NCBI RefSeq assembly: GCF_014253065.1
Contig: NZ_JACLZK010000001.1
Location: 248,001-312,000, forward strand
Source of the DNA: Campylobacter massiliensis
GTDB taxonomy: Bacteria > Campylobacterota > Campylobacteria > Campylobacterales > Campylobacteraceae
Length of the DNA stretch: 64,000 nucleotides
Direction: 5' to 3'
This document shows positions 24,991 through 34,097 of this stretch, one piece after another. The first letter of the stretch is position 1; every line of letters starts with the position of its first letter. Made by a program: the position numbers and the translations under genes. The notes under the pieces are model-generated. The model did not search any database. It saw only the letters and a list, made by a program, of their open reading frames with translations, and was not told the DNA's origin.

Positions 24991-25719
24991 TTATTTGTCG
25001 CCAAAATCCTTGCCGAACTCGACGCCTAGCTCCTTTAAATTTACGGGGCCGTTTCCTTGCGACTCCATCGGCGACGGCCGAGTTTGCGGCTGCGTTTGCG
25101 CAGGTTGCAAGCCTAAAGAGTTTTGCTTGGTTTGATCGTTTTTGGTGGCGTTATTTTCGGTTTTTTTAGGTTTTTTCTTCGGTTCTTCTAGCTTTTTGCC
25201 GGTTAGGCACTCGTAAATTTCCGCGTGATTTTTCTTTGCCCAGTCCTCTTTGACCTCGATTTTTTGGTACTCTTTGCTAGTAGGCGAGGCGAGGCCGTTT
25301 TTGACTAGGGTTTTGTTTAGGATTTTGCTTTCGTCGCTTACTTCGCATAGCCATCTATCGCCTAGATTTTTTAGCGTGAGCACGTAGTAGTTGCGCTCAG
25401 GACGAAATATCTTTTTGATCTCTTTGTCGTAGGATTTGCCGAAAATTTCCAGCTCTTTTTTATCTTTTATGCATTTTGAGCCGTCGTAAAATTTAACGTT
25501 TGCAAGCTTGCAAGGGGCGATCACGGCGGCGTTTAGTCTAAAGACAAAGGTATCGTAGTCTAAAATTTTTTCTAGAAAAAGGACCTCTTTGACGACTTTT
25601 TCGCGTTTGGATTTGGTCGTTTGGGTGATTTGCATGTCGGTAAACTGAGCAGCCAAATTTACCGACAGCAAGGCTAAAGCGCAAATTTTAAGCAGAGTAA
25701 AAAATGCGCTTTTTTTCAT
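24991..25719 (-). CDS. exported protein of unknown function
   Basis: A 242-residue protein with signal peptide MKKSAFFTLLKICALALLSVNLAA. The central part (about 45-175) looks like a small mixed alpha/beta domain with four Cys (two disulfides possible). It is weakly reminiscent of staphylococcal-nuclease-like proteins but without clear catalytic residues. The C-terminal 65 residues are Lys/Pro/Gln-rich and probably disordered. Its start overlaps the stop of the binding-protein gene (TAATG), so it is cotranslated with the amino-acid transporter. Confidence 0.6.
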   Translation of the reverse strand: MKKSAFFTLLKICALALLSVNLAAQFTDMQITQTTKSKREKVVKEVLFLEKILDYDTFVFRLNAAVIAPCKLANVKFYDGSKCIKDKKELEIFGKSYDKEIKKIFRPERNYYVLTLKNLGDRWLCEVSDESKILNKTLVKNGLASPTSKEYQKIEVKEDWAKKNHAEIYECLTGKKLEEPKKKPKKTENNATKNDQTKQNSLGLQPAQTQPQTRPSPMESQGNGPVNLKELGVEFGKDFGDK

Positions 25720-26435
25720 TATTTCAGATCGTATTTTTCTAGCAGTTTGTCGTAACTGCCGTCTTTTTTCATCTCTTCAAGCGCGGCGTTTATTTTAGCG
25801 ATTAGATCGGCTTGCTTGCCTTTGTCAAACGCCATAGAAAAGCCTTCGCTACCGTCGTTTTCTTTGTAAAATTCTTCAAGCTCGGGATTTTTCTTTAAAA
25901 AGCCGTAACCGATCGAGCTATCAAGCACGACCGCGTCTATCTTGCCTTTTTTTAGTCCCATGATTAGCGGAACCGGATCCTCGGCAGGCACGACTTTAGC
26001 GCCTGCGATAGCGTTGGCGGCGATCTCTTGGACGGTGCCTTGTTGTACGCCCACTCTTTTGCCGTTTAAGGCGTCTTTGCTCGCGATAGCGTCGTTACCT
26101 TTAGCGCGCAAGTAGATGTTTTCCGTCGCATAGTAAGCCTGAGTGAAATCAATAGATTTTCGTCTATCGTCGGTTGCGCTCATCGCGCTTGCTACGGCGT
26201 CGATCTTGCCCGTTTTTAGAGCTGGGATTAGGCCGTCAAAGCTCATATTTACGATCTTGTACTCAAAGCCCGCGCGTTTAGCGAGCTCGGCTACTAGATC
26301 CATGTCAAAGCCGGTGATCTTGTTTTGCTCGTCCACGTACTCAAACGGCGGATAGTTTGCGGCGGTACCGATCTTTAGCTCGGCGGCGCCAAGCGTAGCT
26401 AGAGCCGCTAAAAGCAGCGCAAAAATCTTTTTCAT
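25719..26435 (-). CDS. amino-acid ABC transporter binding protein 2
   Basis: A 238-residue periplasmic solute-binding protein of family 3. The signal peptide is MKKIFALLLAALATLGAA. Motifs are GTAANYPPFEYVDEQNKITGFDMDLV near the N-terminus, the DDRRKSIDFTQAYY ligand segment, and VGVQQGT at the second-domain phosphate-like loop. It is a paralogue of the protein at 26496, with almost identical segments such as MSFDGLIPALKTGKIDA. It probably binds a polar amino acid. Confidence 0.9.
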   Translation of the reverse strand: MKKIFALLLAALATLGAAELKIGTAANYPPFEYVDEQNKITGFDMDLVAELAKRAGFEYKIVNMSFDGLIPALKTGKIDAVASAMSATDDRRKSIDFTQAYYATENIYLRAKGNDAIASKDALNGKRVGVQQGTVQEIAANAIAGAKVVPAEDPVPLIMGLKKGKIDAVVLDSSIGYGFLKKNPELEEFYKENDGSEGFSMAFDKGKQADLIAKINAALEEMKKDGSYDKLLEKYDLK

Positions 26436-26468
26436 TTTCTCTCCTTTAAATTTGGTTTTAAATTTAAT

Positions 26469-26486
26469 CCCGCAACCAGGTGCGGG
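26469..26486 (-). terminator. hairpin between the two binding-protein genes
   Basis: CCCGCA/TGCGGG stem of 6 bp with a 6-nt loop in the 60-nt gap between the paralogous genes. It may attenuate transcription and set their relative amounts, or protect the upstream mRNA 3' end. Confidence 0.4.
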
Positions 26487-26495
26487 CTCGCAAAT

Positions 26496-27317
26496 TTACT
26501 TCAGGCCGTATTTTTCCATCATCTTGTCAAATTCGCCGCTCTTTTTGAGCTCCTCTATCGCGACGTCTATCTTGCCGATTAGCTCTAGGTGCTTGCCCTT
26601 GTCAAATGCGACCGCAAAGCCCTCGGTGCCGTCGGGAAGCTTTAAAAACTCTTCTAAATCCGAGTTTTGCTTTAGATACTCGTAGCCGATCGGACTATCT
26701 GTTAGCACGACGTCTATTTTGCCCGCTTTTAGCGACAAAATCGCAGCCGCTACGGTCTCTGCAGGTACGGCTAGGTCGCCGCAGATAGATTTAGCCGCGG
26801 TCTCTTGCAATGTGCCTATTTGCGCGCTTATTTTTTTGAGATGCATATTGGTCGCATTTACGTCGGTGCCTTTTTTGCGGATAAAAAGATTATCCGAAAA
26901 ATAATAAGGCTTGGTAAAATCGACCGATTTTCTTCTCTCCTCGGTCGCGCTCATACCGCTTAGCGCGGCGTCTATCTTGCCCGTTTTTAGAGCCGGGATC
27001 AGTCCGTCAAAGCTCATGTTTTGTACATCGAATTTGACGCCGATTTTCTTACCGACGGCCTCTATCATATCGATTTCAAAGCCTACGATCTTGTTGTGCT
27101 CGTCGATATACTCAAACGGCGGATAGTCCGCGCTCGAGCCCACTCTTATCGTCTGTTGTACCGCTACGGGGGCTGCCTCGTTTTTTACTGCGGCGTCTTT
27201 GCTCGCTTTTTCATTTGAGCTTTGACCGCAGCCTGAAAGCATCAAAGCGGCGGCTACGAAAACGAAAAGTTTTTTAAATTTGCCGGCGGACAAAGCCGCA
27301 ACGATGTTTTGTGACAT
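26496..27317 (-). CDS. amino-acid ABC transporter binding lipoprotein 1
   Basis: A 273-residue family 3 solute-binding protein. Unlike its paralogue it has a lipobox, MLSGC, so the mature protein should be anchored by a lipidated Cys. A second distinctive segment is SSADYPPFEYIDEHNKIVGFEIDMIEA. GGAGG precedes the ATG. Two binding proteins for one permease-ATPase pair suggest two ligands or two affinities. Confidence 0.9.
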   Translation of the reverse strand: MSQNIVAALSAGKFKKLFVFVAAALMLSGCGQSSNEKASKDAAVKNEAAPVAVQQTIRVGSSADYPPFEYIDEHNKIVGFEIDMIEAVGKKIGVKFDVQNMSFDGLIPALKTGKIDAALSGMSATEERRKSVDFTKPYYFSDNLFIRKKGTDVNATNMHLKKISAQIGTLQETAAKSICGDLAVPAETVAAAILSLKAGKIDVVLTDSPIGYEYLKQNSDLEEFLKLPDGTEGFAVAFDKGKHLELIGKIDVAIEELKKSGEFDKMMEKYGLK

Positions 27318-27329
27318 TTTGACCTCCTT

Positions 27330-28058
27330 TTAGTGGTTTAAAATTTTACCTAGAAAATCCTGCAAACGCTGATTGCTAGGGTTTTCAAATACGTTTTTAG
27401 GCGTGTCGTCCACGGCTATTTTACCGCCGTGCATAAAAAATATCCTATTTGCCACGTTTTTAGCAAAGCCCATCTCGTGGGTGACTACTAGCATCGTGAT
27501 GCCTTTTGCCGCGACGTCCTTCATGATGTCTAGCACCTCGCCGATCATCTCGGGATCTAGCGCGCTGGTAGGCTCGTCAAAGAGTATAACCTCGGGATTC
27601 ATCGCGAGGCTTCTAGCTATCGCTATACGCTGTTTTTGGCCGCCTGAGAGCTTGTGCGGGAAGGCGTATTTTTTATCGCTTAGACCCACGCTTTTTAGTA
27701 GCTCGTCGGCTCTTTTTTCTGCGCTTTCTTTATCCAAAATCCCCGCTTTTATCGGAGCTAGGGTTAAATTTTGCAAGACGTTTTTATTTGCAAAAAGATT
27801 AAAGTGCTGAAAAACCATGCTCACTTTTTGACGGATTTTGTTTATATCCGTTTTTTTATCCGTTATATCCTCGCCGTTTATTTTGATGTGCCCGCCGCTT
27901 GGCTCTTCTAAGCGGTTTATGCAGCGCAAAAACGTGCTCTTTCCGCCGCCGCTAGGGCCTATGATAGCGATGATTTCGCCTTGTTTGATATCTACGCTGA
28001 TATCGTCTAGGACGCGTAAATCGCCGTAATTTTTACTCAAATTTCTAATCTCAATCAT
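27330..28058 (-). CDS. amino-acid ABC transporter ATP-binding protein
   Basis: A 242-residue GlnQ/HisP-type ATPase with Walker A GPSGGGKST, Q-loop MVFQHFNLF, signature LSGGQKQR, Walker B VILFDEPTSALDPE and switch His in LVVTHEMGFA. It overlaps the permease by 8 nt and precedes the lipoprotein by 12 nt. Confidence 0.95.
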   Translation of the reverse strand: MIEIRNLSKNYGDLRVLDDISVDIKQGEIIAIIGPSGGGKSTFLRCINRLEEPSGGHIKINGEDITDKKTDINKIRQKVSMVFQHFNLFANKNVLQNLTLAPIKAGILDKESAEKRADELLKSVGLSDKKYAFPHKLSGGQKQRIAIARSLAMNPEVILFDEPTSALDPEMIGEVLDIMKDVAAKGITMLVVTHEMGFAKNVANRIFFMHGGKIAVDDTPKNVFENPSNQRLQDFLGKILNH

Positions 28059-28761
28059 GGCGATTTAGTCTCCTCTCTAAAATTTTAACCAAAAACGTAA
28101 AGAACTTCACGCTGACGTAGTAAACTATGCCCGTGAAAATGACGGGCTCCGGGCTATAAAATACCGCTTGCAGGCTTTTGCTTTGCATCGTGATATCTAT
28201 AACGCTGATATAGCCTACGACCGAAGTTTCTTTAAACAGCGAGATAAATTCGTTCGCAAGCGCAGGCAAGATGTTTTTGGTCGCTTGCGGAAACACCACC
28301 TCTCGCATCGAGACGTAGTAGTTTAGGCCCATTGCCCTTGCGGCTTCCATTTGCCCTTTATCGACGCTATTTATGCCGCTACGCACGATCTCTGCGACGT
28401 ATGCGGAGCTGTTTAGTCCAAGCGCGATCAAAGCGACGTAAAAGTTATCGCTCCAAGTCGCAAAAATCACGACCGAAAATATAAGCAGCTGCAAAATAAT
28501 CGGCGTTCCGCGCAGGATATCTACGTACTCGTCGATGAGAAAGCTTAAAATTTTGATATTTAAAAATTTTAAAAACGCCAAAATAAAGCCCAAAGTCACG
28601 CCGATAGCAGTGCCGCCTATGGTGAGTCCCAGCGTCACGCCGTAGCTTTTAAGGTAGGCTAGACGTTGCGCCTCGTTTAACTCCGTCGGATAAAAATAGT
28701 AAACGCCCGCGGAGACGATGACGACGAAAAACAGCGCCCTGAAAAATTTTTCGTTTAGCAT
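28051..28761 (-). CDS. amino-acid ABC transporter permease
   Basis: A 236-residue HisM/GlnP-type inner-membrane permease with five to six helices. It has the DILRGTPIILQLLIF segment and the EAA loop EAARAMGLNYYVSMREVVFPQA. It is the first gene of the operon permease-ATPase-lipoprotein-binding protein-exported protein. It is divergent from putP, and the 138-nt gap between them is AT-rich and carries the promoters. Confidence 0.93.
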   Translation of the reverse strand: MLNEKFFRALFFVVIVSAGVYYFYPTELNEAQRLAYLKSYGVTLGLTIGGTAIGVTLGFILAFLKFLNIKILSFLIDEYVDILRGTPIILQLLIFSVVIFATWSDNFYVALIALGLNSSAYVAEIVRSGINSVDKGQMEAARAMGLNYYVSMREVVFPQATKNILPALANEFISLFKETSVVGYISVIDITMQSKSLQAVFYSPEPVIFTGIVYYVSVKFFTFLVKILERRLNRHD

Positions 28762-28899
28762 TTCTTAAACCTTAAAAGTGTAATGAGGGTTAATAATACG
28801 AAAAAAAATATAAATTTAACCTTTTTTACGCGAAAAAATTATCTTTTAAACAAATTTATCATATTATCGTAACTCAAATTTAAAACCCGAGGGAAATTT

Positions 28900-30390
28900 A
28901 TGGATTACGCTCGCTATATCGCCATCGCGCTGTATTTTGGATTTTTGCTTTTCGTGGGGCGATACTCGTATAACAAAAACGCCAATATGGGCGAATACCT
29001 GCTCGACAATCGCCGCCTAGGGCCGGTCGTAACCGCACTAAGCGCCGGAGCTAGTGATATGAGCGGCTGGATGCTGCTTGGCGTGCCGGGCGCGCTATAT
29101 GCCACGGGGCTTGCTACGATTTGGATGGTTTTGGGGCTCGTTATAGGAGCGTATTGCAACTACCTGTTTTTAGCAAAGCGCCTACGCGTCTATACCGAGG
29201 TTGCCAGCGACAGTATCACGATCCCTGATTTTTTACAAAATCGCTTCAAGGACGAGACTAAAATTTTACGTATAGTCTCAGGGCTTTTGATTTTGATATT
29301 TTTCACGCTATATGTGAGTAGCGGGATAATCGCGGGCGGCAAGAGCTTTGAGAGCTTTTTTGGATTAGATTTTAAATTCGGCGCGATATTTACGCTGGCT
29401 ATCGTCGTTTTTTACACGTTTTTCGGCGGTTTTCGCGCGGTTTGCATCACGGACGCGTTTCAGGGCACGCTGATGTTTTTGGTTTTAGTCGCCGTGCCGA
29501 TAGTGGCGTTTTGTAATCTAAATTTGCCTGACGGCGCTACATTTTGGAGTGAGGTGGCAAAATACGGCAAAAACCACCTAAACGTCTTTTACGGCCAGAC
29601 TTTTTTAAGCATCTTGGGGCTCATGGCGTGGGGGCTTGGATATTTCGGGCAGCCGCACATCATAGTTAGATTTATGGCGATACGAAGCTCAAAGGAGCTA
29701 GCCCAGGCGCGTCGTATCGGTATCGGCTGGATGGCGATAGGGCTTGCCGGAGCTATGATGAGCGGGCTTATCGGCTTTGTGTATTACAGCGAGTTAAATT
29801 TACCTCTAGCAGACCCCGAGAAGGTATTTTTGCAGCTTGGCGAGACGCTGTTTCATCCGTTTTTCGTGGGTATCATCATCTCGGCCGTACTTTCGGCTAT
29901 CATGAGTACGATCTCTAGCCAGCTTTTGGTTAGCGCAAGCTCGGTGACGCAGGACTTCGTGTTTGCCTTTTATAAAAAAGAAATCTCGCAAAAAGCTCAG
30001 GTTGCAGCTGGTAGATACGCTGTCGTGGTCGTCGCGCTAGTGGCTACCGCGCTTGCTTTTAGCTTTAACGAAAGCGTGCTAAACGTCGTTGGCTACGCGT
30101 GGGCGGGGTTTGGTGCGAGTTTTGGGCCGGTGCTGCTTTTTAGCCTTTATTGGCGCAGGATGAGCGCGCTAGCGGCGCTTCTAGGCATGATAACGGGCGG
30201 AGCGACGGTGATAGCTTGGATAGCGCTTGGGCTAAATTCTTACGTTTACGAGATATTGCCTGGCTTTGCGGTTTCTTGCGTCGTGATTTATCTAACCAGC
30301 CTTTACGGCGACGCGATAGACAAGATGAGCAACGAGCCAAACTCGGCCACCGTGCAGGACGAATTTGAAAAAATGAAAACGAGGCTGTAA
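28900..30390 (+). CDS. putP: sodium/proline symporter
   Basis: A 496-residue member of the sodium:solute symporter family with about 13 helices. It has the family motifs SAGASDMSGWMLLGVPGA (helix 2, sodium site) and FGGFRAVCITDAFQG, and the GYFGQPHIIVRFMAI loop. Length and sequence fit PutP, which imports proline as an energy and nitrogen source. PutA is not in the window. RBS GAGGGAAA. The following gene starts directly after the stop. Confidence 0.92.
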   Translation: MDYARYIAIALYFGFLLFVGRYSYNKNANMGEYLLDNRRLGPVVTALSAGASDMSGWMLLGVPGALYATGLATIWMVLGLVIGAYCNYLFLAKRLRVYTEVASDSITIPDFLQNRFKDETKILRIVSGLLILIFFTLYVSSGIIAGGKSFESFFGLDFKFGAIFTLAIVVFYTFFGGFRAVCITDAFQGTLMFLVLVAVPIVAFCNLNLPDGATFWSEVAKYGKNHLNVFYGQTFLSILGLMAWGLGYFGQPHIIVRFMAIRSSKELAQARRIGIGWMAIGLAGAMMSGLIGFVYYSELNLPLADPEKVFLQLGETLFHPFFVGIIISAVLSAIMSTISSQLLVSASSVTQDFVFAFYKKEISQKAQVAAGRYAVVVVALVATALAFSFNESVLNVVGYAWAGFGASFGPVLLFSLYWRRMSALAALLGMITGGATVIAWIALGLNSYVYEILPGFAVSCVVIYLTSLYGDAIDKMSNEPNSATVQDEFEKMKTRL

Positions 30391-31638
30391 ATGCAAAGTA
30401 GCGTAAAATGCGGCAACTGCGGCGCCGAGGTCGATGTAAATTTGGCTCTTAAAACCGAGCTTGAGCTTGAAATGAAGCAAAAAATGGCGGCAGCTAGGCG
30501 AGATTTCGACAAAGAGATCGAGACTAAAAGGGCCGAATACAAGGCGCATTTGGACGCTTTAAGCGCGAAGGAAAAAGAATTCGACGCTAAATTTGCCGCA
30601 GCCTTGAACGCAAAAAAAACAGAGCTTGAAAACGAAATAAAAGCAAAGCTCGAGGGCGAAAATTTAAACATAGTAAATGCCCTAAAAAACGAGCTTGAAG
30701 CCAAGTCAAAGCAGATAAACGAGCTAAATTTAAAGACGCTCGAAATAGAAAAGCTAAAACGCGAAAAGAGCGAGTTTGAAAGCGCGCTGATGGCTAAAAC
30801 CGAGGCCGAGCTAAGCAAGCGCCTAAACGAGGAAAAAGAGCGGCTAGGCAAGGCTTTGGCCGAGCAAAACGAGCTAAAATTTAAGCAAAAAGACGAGCAG
30901 CTAGAGGCGCTAAAAAAACAGCTAAACGAGGCGCAAAGGCGCATAGAGCAGGGCAGCGAGCAGCTGCAAGGCGAGACGCAAGAGCTCGCCATCGAGGCGT
31001 GGCTGCGGGAGAAGTTCGTATTTGACGTCATAGATGAGGTCAAAAAGGGCGCAAACGGCGCGGACGTGATGCAGATCGTAAACACCCGCGAGGCGCAAAA
31101 CTGCGGCAAAATCTACTACGAGAGCAAACGCACGAAAAATTTCTCAAACGAATGGATAGAGAAATTTAAGACCGATATGCGCTCATCGGGCGCCGACGTC
31201 GGGGTGCTAGTTAGCGAGGCGCGGCCGCGGGAGCTAGAGCGCATGGGGCTGGTTGACGGCGTATGGGTGTGCAACTACGAGGAGTTTAAGGCGCTTTGTT
31301 TCGTGCTAAGGCAGGGCGTCGTGGAGCTAAATTTTGCTAGGAACTCCGCGCAAAATCGCTCAAACAAGATGGAGATGCTCTACTCGTATCTAGTTAGCAA
31401 CGAGTTTAAGATGCGGATCGAGGCTATCGTGGAGGGCTTTTCTGCGATGAGCGAGGAGCTGGAGCGCGAGAAAAACGCGATGAAACGAATCTGGAAGAGC
31501 CGCGAAAAACAGATCGAAAAGGTGCGCGACAACGCGATCGAGATGTTTGGCTCGATAAAGGGGATCGCTGGAAATGCGATAGGGGAGATAAGGACGCTGG
31601 AGCTGGGGTTTGATGCGGGCGATTTTGATTCCCCGTAA
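30391..31638 (+). CDS. DUF2130 coiled-coil protein
   Basis: A 415-residue cytosolic protein. It has an N-terminal zinc-ribbon half-site (Cys7 and Cys10), a long heptad-rich coiled coil (about 20-205) and the conserved DUF2130 domain with EAWLREKFVFD, CGKIYYESKRTKNFSNEWIEKFK and VLVSEARP. Function is unknown; the domain looks nuclease-like in parts (ESKRTK). Its ATG follows the putP stop with no gap, so expression is coupled to putP, although a functional link is doubtful. Confidence 0.85.
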   Translation: MQSSVKCGNCGAEVDVNLALKTELELEMKQKMAAARRDFDKEIETKRAEYKAHLDALSAKEKEFDAKFAAALNAKKTELENEIKAKLEGENLNIVNALKNELEAKSKQINELNLKTLEIEKLKREKSEFESALMAKTEAELSKRLNEEKERLGKALAEQNELKFKQKDEQLEALKKQLNEAQRRIEQGSEQLQGETQELAIEAWLREKFVFDVIDEVKKGANGADVMQIVNTREAQNCGKIYYESKRTKNFSNEWIEKFKTDMRSSGADVGVLVSEARPRELERMGLVDGVWVCNYEEFKALCFVLRQGVVELNFARNSAQNRSNKMEMLYSYLVSNEFKMRIEAIVEGFSAMSEELEREKNAMKRIWKSREKQIEKVRDNAIEMFGSIKGIAGNAIGEIRTLELGFDAGDFDSP

Positions 31639-32550
31639 AGGATTTAGGTTTTAAAATTTAAATCCGTTTCGGTTACGTATTTTATATACGCGCCCTCACG
31701 GGTTAAAATTTTAAAGTTAAACTACGCCTATTCTATCTGGAACACTTGTTTCATATCTTCCTAAATTTGTAAATTTTATCTGCCGAGACCCGTATCTTTA
31801 AGGCGCTAAATTTGGTTTTCAAATTTGATGCTATGTGTTAAATTTCTTAAAAACAAAAATGATTGTCTAAAGTTATCTTGCTTCTTTGTTAAGGGGGGGC
31901 TTGAATTACGCTCTGTTTTGCAGCTCTCAAAGAGAGTGCAAGCACAAGGCGAGGTAAAGCCGAAGCAAAAGAGCTCCCTTCCCCCCTTAACAATCCTCTA
32001 TCCCCTACGATGTGAGAGGTGGCGACATAGCTTTGCTGACGCAAAGCGTCGCTGGATTTTTAAATTCGCAAATTTGCGTCTGCTATAAATCAAAAAGATG
32101 TTTAGTGCGTAAGCGCCAAATCTAGACCTGCACGCAGTGCAGCAACTTCTAACGTGCAGTGGGGCTGGAGAGGGCTTCTGCGTCGCTGCGCTAGCAGCTG
32201 CGGAGCAGACGGGAAAGGGTCTGCCTTCGGCAGTTGCGAGTGCCTAGCACGACGCAAAGGAAGGCGACGCTCTACTTTCGCTTCGCTCGTAGCTGTAAAC
32301 AGAGCGTAAGTAGGTCTGCTCGCAGTTACGAGCCGCAGGTGAAGTAAAGCCCCTTCCTCTCCCAAAGAAAGGAAAAAGTGGATATAAAAATGGGGCTCTT
32401 TTGCGTCGTTGCGCTCACAACTGCGAAGCGAAGCGTAGTTTAAAACCCCTCAACATAAAAGCAAAACAGCATCAAATTTAGCTAACTCAAATTTTACGTT
32501 TTCAAGTTGCGGGGCCAGGCGAGTAAAATTTTTCAAATTTAGCCTCAAAT
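31639..32550. repeat. gene-free region with small structured repeats
   Basis: There is no coding gene in 912 nt. A 13-nt inverted pair TTGTTAAGGGGGG (31886-31898) and CCCCCCTTAACAA (31981-31993) encloses 82 nt. Downstream, an approximately 30-nt hairpin-forming module related to TGCGTCGTTGCGCTCACAAC (continuing TGCGAAGC) occurs near 32178-32211 and 32399-32436 in plus orientation and near 32225-32259 and 32313-32339 in minus orientation. A second shared string is TTACGCTCTGTTT, at 31916 (plus) and near 32300 (minus). The composition differs from the AAATTT-rich spacers elsewhere. Confidence 0.6.
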
Positions 32551-33078
32551 TTAGCTTGCATCGACCTGAATTTTATACTTGCCGCAGCGGGTGCAACGAA
32601 ACAGATAGCCCGCCATATCGCCGCCCGCGACGAGATAGCTCTGCACGTCCTCTACCGCAAATTCGCCGCGCAGGGCGTATTCCTCAAAAACTTCTTTTGC
32701 GATGCCCATCTCCTGCAGCTCTTTCGTGCCTACGTCGCCCAAAAACTCGCAGTAATCGTCGCAGCAAACAAGCCAACGCTCCCCCTGCCAGCTAAAATAC
32801 CCAGGCGTCCTTTTAAACAGCTCCTCGGTTTTAGCCTGCGCGTCCGCAACGCCCGGCAGTAGAGGATCCGCGTCTTGGATGAAGCTGGCGTCAAATTTCG
32901 CCGCAGCCGCGCCGCTAGCGATGCAGTGAGGGCAAAGGTAGTTCACGTCCGCCACGCAGTAAATGCTGCCGCAATAACACGCGTCCGTCGCCTGTTTGCA
33001 GCACTCGCAAACCACGCTTACGCCCTCTTTAAACACGCCCGTTTTAAAGGGATTTGGGTGGTAGCGAAAATGAGGCAT
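32551..33078 (-). CDS. CbrC family (UPF0167) cysteine-rich protein
   Basis: A 175-residue protein with the family N-terminus FRYHPNP, the zinc-binding pairs CECC, CYCG and CPHC, and a last pair CTRCGKYK. In E. coli CbrC is part of the CreBC regulon and linked to colicin E2 tolerance; the biochemical role is unknown. It is the first of three closely spaced small genes on this strand. No strong ribosome site was seen. Confidence 0.85.
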   Translation of the reverse strand: MPHFRYHPNPFKTGVFKEGVSVVCECCKQATDACYCGSIYCVADVNYLCPHCIASGAAAAKFDASFIQDADPLLPGVADAQAKTEELFKRTPGYFSWQGERWLVCCDDYCEFLGDVGTKELQEMGIAKEVFEEYALRGEFAVEDVQSYLVAGGDMAGYLFRCTRCGKYKIQVDAS

Positions 33079-33159
33079 TGCCTTTAGCTTTTTGCTTTGG
33101 CGCGCCGCCTCGCTAGCGGTTTGAGGGCGCTTTATCGCGCCAGCATCGCCGTCTGCGCC

Positions 33160-33414
33160 TTACTGCTTCAGATAGCCGAGCTTTTTGAGCTGCTTTTTGT
33201 CCTTCGGATCGCAAATTTTGCCGAGCAGTTCGCAGGCGCTCTTTTTAAGCCCTAGTAGCTCGTAAACGTCCACCAGTACGAGCTTTGTCTCTTTTTCATC
33301 GCATTTTTCAAGCTCCTCTTTGAACTCATACAGCGCCAAAATGCTGGCCGCTCCGCCGTCAGAATCCCAAAACGCCTTTTGAAGAGCGATATATCTTTGT
33401 CTAAGCTTATCCAT
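33160..33414 (-). CDS. small hypothetical helical protein
   Basis: An 84-residue, mostly helical, acidic-then-basic protein beginning MDKLRQRYIALQKAFWDSDGG. It has a Cys pair (CELLGKIC) near the C-terminus but no recognised domain. A GGGAAAAA-type purine run lies upstream of the ATG. It sits between the CbrC and SseB family genes. Confidence 0.55.
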   Translation of the reverse strand: MDKLRQRYIALQKAFWDSDGGAASILALYEFKEELEKCDEKETKLVLVDVYELLGLKKSACELLGKICDPKDKKQLKKLGYLKQ

Positions 33415-33494
33415 CTTTTTCCCTCAAATTTGCGGTTGCGTGCGGGATTATCTTTAAATTTTACTGAGCGGACATGCTATTTTTGGATCAAATT

Positions 33495-33911
33495 TTACTC
33501 AGCGCAGATTGCTTTGAGTTTTGCCAAATCCAAAATCAAACTATGCGAAAAGGCGTCTATCACGACTCCGGCGTATTTACCTTCGGCGCCATCTAGCATA
33601 GCGGCATAGTCTTTTAGGCGCAGGTTTATCGCCTCCTGTTCGGCGTCGTTTCGCCATCTCATCATCTCGCCCCTACTAGAAAACGCCGGGAAATAGCTAA
33701 GTCCGCTCTCCTCGTCTTCTAGTAGGACAAATTTGATATTTGAGCCTTCTTCTTCGTAAACTGCGCTACCGTCGGGCTTTGCTAAGGCTTGGTTTATGAG
33801 TACGGGCGCCAAAAACTCTGTCTTTTTTAGCGCTGCGATTAGCGCCTTTTCGCTCTGCTCGCCGCCGCCTAGTAAAAATGCGTCTATAAAATCGTTTAAA
33901 TTTTCGTTCAT
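33495..33911 (-). CDS. SseB N-terminal domain protein
   Basis: A 138-residue protein carrying only the SseB-type N-terminal domain. Typical segments are ALKKTEFLAPVLI near the N-terminus and GLSYFPAFSSRGEMMRW in the middle, followed by a strand-helix unit. In other bacteria this domain is linked to serine/sulfur metabolism or type VII secretion accessory functions, and the role here is unknown. It is preceded by an AAAGATG run at the start. Confidence 0.75.
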   Translation of the reverse strand: MNENLNDFIDAFLLGGGEQSEKALIAALKKTEFLAPVLINQALAKPDGSAVYEEEGSNIKFVLLEDEESGLSYFPAFSSRGEMMRWRNDAEQEAINLRLKDYAAMLDGAEGKYAGVVIDAFSHSLILDLAKLKAICAE

Positions 33912-33993
33912 CTTTTGCCTTGGATTAAATTTGGCGTATTATACATTTTTGCGTTTTAAATCAAAATTTAGCAGTAAATAAGCTTTGCGTTGC

Positions 33994-33999
33994 TATAAT
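33994..33999 (+). promoter_or_regulatory. tRNA promoter -10
   Basis: TGCTATAAT, an extended -10, 21 nt upstream of the tRNA 5' end. Confidence 0.65.
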
Positions 34000-34020
34000 C
34001 ACAACCTCACTTCAACTGGC

Positions 34021-34097
34021 GGGTTCATAGCTCAGTTGGTTAGAGCATCCGGCTCATAACCGGATGGTCCCAGGTTCGAGTCCTGGTGAACCCACCA
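34021..34097 (+). tRNA. tRNA with CAU anticodon, probably elongator tRNA-Met
   Basis: A complete 77-nt cloverleaf. Acceptor stem is GGGTTCA/TGAACCC, D-arm AGCTCAGTTGGTTAGAGC, anticodon stem ATCCGGCTCATAACCGGAT with anticodon CAT, T-arm CCAGGTTCGAGTCCTGG, discriminator A, encoded CCA. The paired first position G1-C72 excludes initiator tRNA. A CAU tRNA that reads isoleucine after lysidine modification is the alternative; overall similarity to elongator Met favours the given call. Confidence 0.93.

Noticed and set aside
31825-32365. Two open frames of 87 codons (plus and minus) in the repeat mosaic region
   Set aside because: Each runs through short hairpin repeats in both orientations and has no coding character or ribosome site.
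32551-33911. Small toxin-antitoxin or defence cluster
   Set aside because: The genes match CbrC and SseB families and an unrelated small protein; no toxin, nuclease or antitoxin motif is visible.
34021-34097. Initiator tRNA-fMet
   Set aside because: The first acceptor pair is G-C; initiator tRNAs have a mismatch at this position.
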